Origin: Perkinsus olseni
Taxonomy: Eukaryota; Perkinsozoa; Perkinsida; Perkinsidae
Length of the DNA: 64,000 nt
NCBI GenBank assembly: GCA_013115135.1
Contig: JABANP010000186.1
Span: 1 to 64,000 of the forward strand
Direction of reading: 5' to 3'
The notes under the pieces were generated by a model. That model was not told the DNA's origin. It searched no databases and saw nothing but the letters and a program-made list of their open reading frames with translations. Positions 57,343 through 64,000 of the stretch are shown piece by piece. How positions within the stretch are numbered: the first letter of the stretch is position 1; each line of letters opens with the position of its first letter. The translations under genes were made by a program, and so were the position numbers.

Positions 57343-57528
57343 GGCCCATCGAAAGACCCAAAACCTGTTGATATTTTTACCATGGATACTTGCCGGAGCG
57401 TATTATTTAATATTGCTAGTGCTAGTTTCTGATCATTCTTTCAGTCTGATACGCCGCTTGTGGTGTCGGGGCTGGGGTTCGAACCTGGGTCTCATGGTTG
57501 CTGCTTCAGTTGGCTTTGCTTTTACCGG

Positions 57529-59899
57529 ATGTCAGCGCAACACCAACAGCGAGGAGTGGCGGCACCGAATACTCGGGTACGGCAGAATCCGTTCGCCGCC
57601 CAACAACAGCAGCAACAGCAGGGAGGAGGCTCAGCCAGGATGGTACTAGGTGCAGGGATCGAACCTGGGTCGTTACCCCCTTCCTTGGTAGGTATCAGCA
57701 AGCCTCGCCCATGCAGACAGCTGCATCGGCCCCTACCTCAGCTCCGGCGCCTGGAGGAGGAGGAGGTGGAGTGACTGCGCCGTGGAACAGAGTGCACGCT
57801 CCCGGGATGGAGACGCAACACGCAGGTAATGGTGGGATGCTTCCTATGGGAACTCGGACCGCCTTGATCGGAATAATTTACGCATAGCGTTGCGGAACGT
57901 TTTTGCTGTTGAACTCGCTTTTTTATCGTCATGACTGCAAACATCGTTCTCCAACCTCACAGACTGAGAGGGTCGCTCGCTCGGCCTTCTCGTGGTCTGC
58001 CTTAAGAGGCCCCGTGTGCTCGTCGTGATGCAGGTCACCCTAGCGGGCCTAGTGGCTCTGGCAGTAGCGGCGCTGAGAGCCCATGGGGCAGCTCGACAGC
58101 AGCTGGGGTGAGCTTTCTCTATTATCATGCCTCGGTCCATCTTCTGTCAGACGGTACCTCAGGGTATGACGCGGACAAACATGGGCCACGATCCTCAGCA
58201 TCATCAACAGTCTGTCCACTCGCCATTCGGTAGTGTGTCGCCGCAGCCTTTTCTCGAAGGACGCTGCTGGTCGCCCAGGGCCTGACGGGTACCACCAGCA
58301 GCAGAAGCCGCAGCAGCATCAATGAGGAGCATCAGGGTAGGGAGGGGGCCTTTTGGTTCGGGAAGGGGTTAAACCTTGTGCTGCGCAGGTGCCCAGTCGG
58401 CTTCGTCTGGGGGAGGCTTTGCAGACCAACTAGTTGGGGCTGCCTTCAACGCGGCGGCCAAGACAGCGTTCGGAGGTGCCCAGGGAGGACAGGGAAGTAA
58501 CGCTGCTGCTGGTGGTTGTACGAAGCTGTCATGATGGTCTTTCAGACAGCAACAACGATGAGATGGTAGGGGGCTGTTATGAGCCAGGTAAGGTGGTGGT
58601 CGAGGGAGTCCTCGTCTGTAGTCAGCACCATTCAGGTAGGCCAAAACCTGTACCAGCAGGCGGAGGAATCGGGATGGACCAAGTTCGTCCCTTGGGGCTT
58701 CGACAGTACTAAGGCGATCTGGTGAGTGGCGGTTATGATAGTGTTGCAGGTTTGCGGCCCTATTTTAACATCACCCACAGCTACGTGAAATGGAAGTGCT
58801 TATTTTTGATGATGCCCTTCGTCAAGTAAGAAGTGTCGACCTTCGCGGGCGTCCAAGATTCCTGTCAGGCGGTTGTTTCAGCCGGGACGGAACCAGAGAC
58901 ACTACAGCGGCGATGGCGCCAACGAGATGGATAACGTAGGTTGGCCCCCAAGGGCGGGGCCTCATGTCCCACGTTTTCAGTTACAAGCACCGACGCAGCG
59001 ATCAGGAGATCCGAACGAGGGAGTTGCCCTGCGATTTGTAGGGCGAGGAGTGGTAGGGGGACTGTGGGCAAATTCTGTGGTCAGGTGCCCGATCGCCGTC
59101 CGGATATGTACATTCCGTTGATGAGCTTCATCACTTATGTTCTGGCCTTTGCGGTGATCAAGGTAAGATTCTTTCGCCTCTGGTCTGCCCTCTCCACGCT
59201 GTTGCATCAGGGAGCGGCGGACGACGGGTCCTTCCATCCAGATATCCTCTACGATACAGCAACCTTTGCCGCGGTGGGTCTCCCGAGGAGGAGGGTGTTA
59301 AGCCTGAGAGGCCTCACTGTTAGGTACTGTCTACCATTGAGCTTGTCCTGGCAAGGGCTGCTGGTTACTTTGTCAACATGACGAGGTGAGTGCTGGTGAC
59401 CAGTGAGCGCCGCGGCAGTGTCCCTCCTGTCAGTCTGCGACTGTTGGATTTGGTCTGCGTTATCGGGTATAAGTACTTCCACCTGTCAGTGTACTGCATA
59501 GCACGGATACTGTTGTCTAGCAAGGTCCCTACGGTAGCGCCACATCGTGTCGGTCAACGGTCAATCTCCTCCCTTCAGGCGTATTTTTGGTGGGGCCTGT
59601 TGGGTTACCTCTCCCTTGCTGCAGCCTACGCCTGCCTCGTCTCGCTACAGTACTTTACAACGTAAGCGTCCTCCCAGTGTCTTTGGCTGATGAGGACTGG
59701 TTGTAGATACAAGACGGCCATGCAGGCCCACCTGGAGGTGTCGGGCAGTCACACTAGCATCCTCATCAAGTATGTCGTCATTGCTATTGCGCTATGCCAG
59801 GTGAAATCTTCGCTCCGCTTTTTTTCTCAAGTACTAGCATCAACCTTAGATACCACTGTGTTGGCTGTTAGCACCATCACTGTCTTTTACCGAGGCTAG
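57529..59899 (+). CDS. YIF1-like Golgi membrane protein
   Basis: YIF1 partners YIP1 in ER-Golgi vesicle transport. The N-terminus is MSAQHQQRGVAAPNTRVRQN with a Gln/Gly-rich cytosolic region. Later exons: FADQLVGAAFNAAAKTAFGG near 58420; VVSTIQVGQNLYQQAEESGW with TKFVPWGFDSTKAIW near 58650; LRPYFNITHSYVKWKCLFLM near 58770; RRPDMYIPLMSFITYVLAFA near 59110 (the YIPxMxFITYVL motif is diagnostic); LLDLVCVIGYKYFHLSVYCI near 59450; YFWWGLLGYLSLAAAYACLV near 59600; and ILIKYVVIAIALCQ near 59780. Around five transmembrane helices fit the family. Motif family 1 lies at 59808 directly after the last helix exon, and a reversed family 3 at 59846. The exact C-terminus is therefore uncertain, with the open frame closing at 59899. 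An upstream stretch (57460-57528) has a B-box-like GGTTCGAACC. Confidence 0.75.
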
Positions 59900-60093
59900 C
59901 TGAGAGGGTTAGGGCGTCGTGAGTGTTTTCCTGGAAGTGTAATTTTACGGATGAGTATCATTGATGCAGCAGCTTGCGACCACCAAACCGTGTATCGATA
60001 TTTTCTTATTCCTTAAAGGCTCGAGTTGGGCGGAGGGGGTCGGCTTCTGAGGGTCCCCAGGTCGTGTCTTTTTTCCACTATGCTGCGGTCCTG

Positions 60094-61943
60094 ATGCCAT
60101 CTGTTGCGGCTACTAAGGATATCATCAGAGCTAGGCAAGAGTGTGTCAGGATGCTGCTCAAGGAACAGCTGGGGGAGAGGCAGCCGCTGGCTGGTACGAT
60201 TATGCAATTCGTGAAACGCTTCGCTCCGCTGAGGCTTTTGCTGTTGTTGGTAGGTGAGTACCCCTGCCACTCTTGTACAGATGTACCCGCCTGTACCTTG
60301 GAGGAGCTCCTTGCCGACTTACCGTGTCCAAAGCCCTTGACCCACAGACGAGTGGCATCGGACCCGTGCAGGAGAAGGGGACAGCAGCTTTGTGCAACCA
60401 TTTCTCCGGCCGGTCTCCGTCATGGTGGTGCCTTCCGTGATGGTCCGTCCTCCACCAGCGAGGACCCGATGAAGCTGCTCGGTCACACTACAAGACAGCC
60501 TACTGGTCACTTCGATACTGACCGCCCGAGTCCCGGTCATATTCGCCGGTTCGACGTTGGAGACTCCGTAGCGCTGCAGCGTGGCTTAGAGGTGAGATTG
60601 GCCACGGCAGACGATGCGATTTTGGGGGTTTTCCTTCTTCAGGTTCCGTGCAATTGGGAGTTGATACAGGGGCCGTTGAGGGTGATACCGGACTCGAGCT
60701 CGTCCAGCTCTGTGTCGAGAGATGAACGGACTTTGGTGTCTGCGGACAGGCTGCATCAGGAGGTACGCATCTTAGGTTGAAGCTTGCATATGACAGAATG
60801 CAGGTACATCGCGTGAAGCGGGAGGAGAGGGGGCCTGCGAGGGAAGAGGGACTCCATTCGGTTGCTCATGAGACGTCTGTCTCCCTCACGCCACTGGTAA
60901 CGCCACGGTCGACCGAGGGTGACCAAGGCGGGAGTTGCGAAAAAGTTGGTATCAGCACGCTTGTACAGACTCCGAAGGTTCTCCCAAGGCGTCGTGAGGT
61001 TCCTGCTGAGGGGTCTGCGAAGCCAGTCAGGAGGGCTAAAAGCAGTACTGTGATGACGACGGCTCCCCTGAGTCGCGGCGCACGGCCTCTCCGGCTCGGG
61101 CCTGCTCGGAAGAAACCTTGCACAGGTAGTGACCTCAGAGCCATCAGGGGTGATATCAAGCCCAGAGGTCCGACCAAGGCCTTGCTCCCATGCAGGAAAG
61201 CGCCATCGGGTAAGACTGTTTCATTTGGTGAGAATTGCCCGGCACTTCGACGGCCACTGCCGAGGCGGAAAGGACCTAAACGGCCACCATGTGGCTCGTG
61301 GTCCGATACCGAGGTCGCCGTTGAGAGACCGGGTCAACGACCTTCGCGGTCAGCATCGATGTCACCGAGGTTGAAACGTGTTACGGTGGGACCTCGGAGG
61401 CGACCCCATCGGGTGGTGGGAGGGTCTCGGCCGAAGCTGGAGGTGCTGCCGCCTTGGCAGCCCGGGAAGGGGTACTCGGAGGCTCGACGGAGGGCTCTAC
61501 AGCAAGTAAGAGAAAGGTATCTTTTGAAGCGACGTATGTTCAAGCTGTGGGTTGAGGTTAAGCGCGACCTACGTGCCCGAAAAGATACTCAGAAGGCCGT
61601 CCTGAGTATCCGTGGCAAGCCCTGTAGGAGAGGGGTACCTCCTGACGTTTGCCATACGAGGACCTCTCTACTGCGCAACTCGGTGAAGTTACCAGCTGGA
61701 CCTCCTCCACCTGCGACGCTCAGCGAACCTGTCAGACCCCCGGCGGCACGTCGGGGACGTCCTGGCAGGGAGGATGGCTGTGCTTTCTGTGACCATCGGG
61801 AGGTAGTCAGCGACGTAAGGGCTAGGTACGCGGCCTGGGTGAGTAGGGGGGCTGCGGCGTGGGTGCCTGTTACGGTGAAGGCCGGCAGCAGCAGCGGAGG
61901 GCACTACCTTAGCGACTACACTGTTGAAGCATATCATGAATAG
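60094..61943 (+). CDS. Unknown basic, Arg/Pro-rich protein
   Basis: Not recognised. Start MPSVAATKDIIRARQECVRM at 60094. The first exon group contains CHSCTDVPACTLEELLADLP and a Ser-rich acidic patch. A 41-nt intron (60763-60803, holding motif family 3) joins LHQE to VHRVKREERGPAREEGLHSV. A second possible intron, about 60211-60253, carries motif family 1, although the frame is also open through it. The second half is very basic (KRPPCGSWSDTEVAVERPGQ, RRRALQQVRERYLLKRRMFK) with a late CAFCDHREVVSDVRARYAAW. The charge suggests a nucleic-acid or cytoskeleton-binding protein, but this is only inference. The stop is at 61943. Confidence 0.5.
60768..60785 (+). repeat. Intron motif family 3 short form
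   Basis: The 41-nt intron 60763-60803 reads GTACGCATCTTAGGTTGAAG and ends GAATGCAG. The core ATCTTAGGTTGAAGCT matches the U2AF65-like gene intron at 52364-52380 over 16 bases. The two genes are unrelated, so the intron sequences were not inherited from a common gene. Confidence 0.7.
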
Positions 61944-62052
61944 TTGACCTCGGTTGTTGTTGTGATTGGTAACGTTGTGTTGCGTGTGGCAATGTGCGGA
62001 ATCTTTTGACAGTTTCTTGGCTCATCGTCAACCTCTCGGCTTGTAATCGATC

Positions 62053-64000
62053 ATGACTTCTCTTCGCCCCAACATCATCCTCCTCAAACAGGGCACCGAC
62101 TCCTCCCAGGGTACCACGGCCTCTCCCGCCGACCACCTCACTCAGTGTCTTCTTCTGTGTCTCAGGCATCCCTCAGATTATTTCTAACATCAATGCGTGC
62201 GAGGTTATCGCGGACATCGTCCGAACGACCTTGGGTACTGCTGCTGCTGCTTGTTCTGGGCTGGCTTCACGGTTGATGGTCTCCTGCAGGTCCCAGGGGC
62301 ATGGACAAGCTAATTCACTCGGAGAACCGACAGCCGACCATCACCAATGATGGCGCCACCGTCATGAGTCTCCTCAATATCAGCCACCCGGCTGCCAAGC
62401 TCATGTCCGACATCTCGAAGGCTCAGGACGCTGAGGTGGGGAAGGACCGTATGGCGGTGTTGGAAATCGCAAGTGCTGTCAGGTCGGCGATGGCACTACA
62501 TCGGTTGTGCTGTTGGCGGCTGAGCTCCTGAAGGAGGCCAAGATGTTCCTGGAGGAGGGCCTGCCTCCTCGTGCCCTCCTCAAGGGCTACCGCAAGGCCC
62601 TCGAGCTCGCCTTGAGTAGACTGGCTCCGGTGTGGGGGGAGGGTGGATGGTTTTCTTGTCAGATAAGTTGGAGGAGCTGGCCGTGGATCTGACGGCCAAG
62701 GCTCCGGAGGAGAAGAGGGCCATGCTTGTCAAGTGCGCCGAGACCACCCTCAACAGCAAGCTCGTCAGTGGCCAGAAGAAGTAGTAGCAGCGAGTGCAGC
62801 TGCTGGGTTGTCTATGGCGGGTGATCGCCATCAGATTCTTTTCCGACATGGTCGTGTCTGCCGTGCTGATGCTGGACCAAGATTCCCTCCCCGTGAACAT
62901 GATTGGCTTCAAGAAGGTCCCCGGCGGATCTCTGACTGAGTCCAGGCTCGTCGATGGAGTTGCTTTCAAGAAGACCTTCTCTTATGCTGGTCAGTACCAC
63001 TGCCACCATTTCCAGCCCTACCGTCATCTGTTAGGTTTCGAGCAGCAGCCGAAGTACTTCAAGCACCCCAAGATTCTCCTCCTGAACTTGGAGTTGGAGT
63101 TGAAGGCGGAGAAGGACAACGCTGAGGTAGGCCTCGGTCGCCCCTCGGTGGACGCTTCCGAATCTTTGTGCTGCGCTAGGTCCGTATTTCGAACCCTGAC
63201 GAGTATCAAGAGATTGTGGACGCTGAGTGGAACGTCATCTACGAGAAGCTCGACAACATAGCCAAGAGCGGCGCTCAAGTGGTCCTCTCTCGTCTGCCCA
63301 TCGGCGACCTCGCCACCCAGTACTTCGCCGACCGCAACATCTTCTGCGCTGGTAGGGTCGATCAGGACGATATGAACCGCACGCTCTTGGTAAGCCTCCA
63401 TCGCTGTCGACCTGCCTGTTACCGTCACCTCCACAGGCCGTCGGCGGGTCGATCCAAACCACAGTGAACGGTCTAACCCCTGATGTGCTCGGCACTTGTG
63501 GCAGCTTCGAGGAGGTGCAGATCGGCAATGAGCGCTACAACGTCTTCCATCAGTGCCCTCAGTCGAAGAGTGGTAGTGCCAACGCCATCTGGATGGGCGG
63601 GGTCCGTCTCAAATTGTTCTCCTCCTTTTCAGCTACCATCATCCTGCGTGGTGGTGCAGCTCAGTTCATCGAGGAGGCTGAGCGTTCTCTTCACGATGCT
63701 GTCATGATCGTCAGAAGGGCCCTCAAGTGCTCCAAGGTACGACAGTCCCCTTCATCCAAGGGCCATTGCCTTGTCTCTAGATTGTTGGTGGCGGTGGTGC
63801 CATTGAACTCGAGCTGTCGCGCTACCTTCGGGAGTACTCCAGGACCTGCACTGGAGCTGATCAGGCCGTTATTAATTACTACGCTAGGTAGGGGTCAGGT
63901 CTTATGAGGGTCTCCTTATCGGTTGTCCCTTCAGAGCGCTCGAGTGCATCCCTCGTACGCTGGCCCGCAACAGTGGTGCTGATGCCACTGACCTCCTTAA
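62053..64000 (+). CDS. CCT7: Chaperonin TCP-1 (CCT) eta subunit, 3' end cut by the window
   Basis: CCT is the cytosolic double-ring chaperonin that folds actin and tubulin. Exons join: [60 protein letters not shown] with GATVMSLLN (ATP-binding TNDGATxxxxL motif); [20 protein letters not shown] (GDGTTS, split by an intron at about 62435-62482); [40 protein letters not shown]; the apical part [20 protein letters not shown] with KKTFSYAG, typical of eta; [80 protein letters not shown]; and [20 protein letters not shown]. It reaches [10 protein letters not shown] at the edge, so only the last ~100-120 residues are missing. Introns are short; at least nine. Confidence 0.93.

Overview
The window is nuclear DNA of a protist alveolate, most probably a Perkinsus-like species. 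The evidence is two genes for alveolin-type pellicle proteins (valine/proline-rich VPxVxYVxKxVEVP repeats), genes broken by many very short GT-AG introns (typically 41-54 nt), PHO80-like cyclins in series and a tandem pair of CRT-like transporters. No bacterial features (operons, Shine-Dalgarno sites) are seen. The genus is an inference.

Layout. Bases 1-5754 are three consecutive unrelated tandem arrays: a 100-bp satellite (1-678), an 861-bp higher-order repeat built of six ~140-bp monomers (679-4123), and 23 copies of a 37-bp unit (4890-5754), with ~770 bp of unique DNA between the last two. From 5765 to 20148 lie a minus-strand protein of unknown function, a complete CLC chloride channel/antiporter (7917-11615), a CLC C-terminal fragment, two plus-strand CRT-like transporters (13071-14510, 15551-16876) and a second CLC gene with a shortened end (17736-20148). 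Next on the minus strand come an XPG/FEN-type nuclease, a tail-anchored protein and a TPR protein. On the plus strand follow a WDR89-like WD40 protein, a frameshifted membrane protein, a large unknown protein, three PHO80-like cyclins (33656-34784, 38084-38726, 40411-41922) and a ZSWIM2-like ubiquitin ligase (42422-43989). Two alveolin genes lie on the minus strand (45676-48340, 48682-51198). The right end is plus strand: U2AF65-like splicing factor, choline/ethanolamine kinase, YIF1-like Golgi protein, an unknown protein, and CCT-eta, cut by the window end.

Genes do not form pathways, but four families are locally duplicated (CLC, CRT-like, cyclin, alveolin), so tandem duplication is the main builder of this locus. 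Transporters, pellicle proteins and cyclins fit a unicellular alveolate.

The most unusual signal is in the introns. At least three short sequence families (cores CTTCGCTCCGC, TTTCGTGGCGCG, and TATCTTAGGT/TGCAAGATAC) recur inside short introns of unrelated genes, in both orientations, and in one case fill nearly a whole 29-nt intron. They look like introner-type elements. Scattered tRNA-like B-box sequences suggest a SINE family too. Several genes carry single-base frameshifts; at least one sits in a C homopolymer, so assembly error is a real possibility. Exon coordinates are hand-read; where start, end or splice sites are unsure this is stated.
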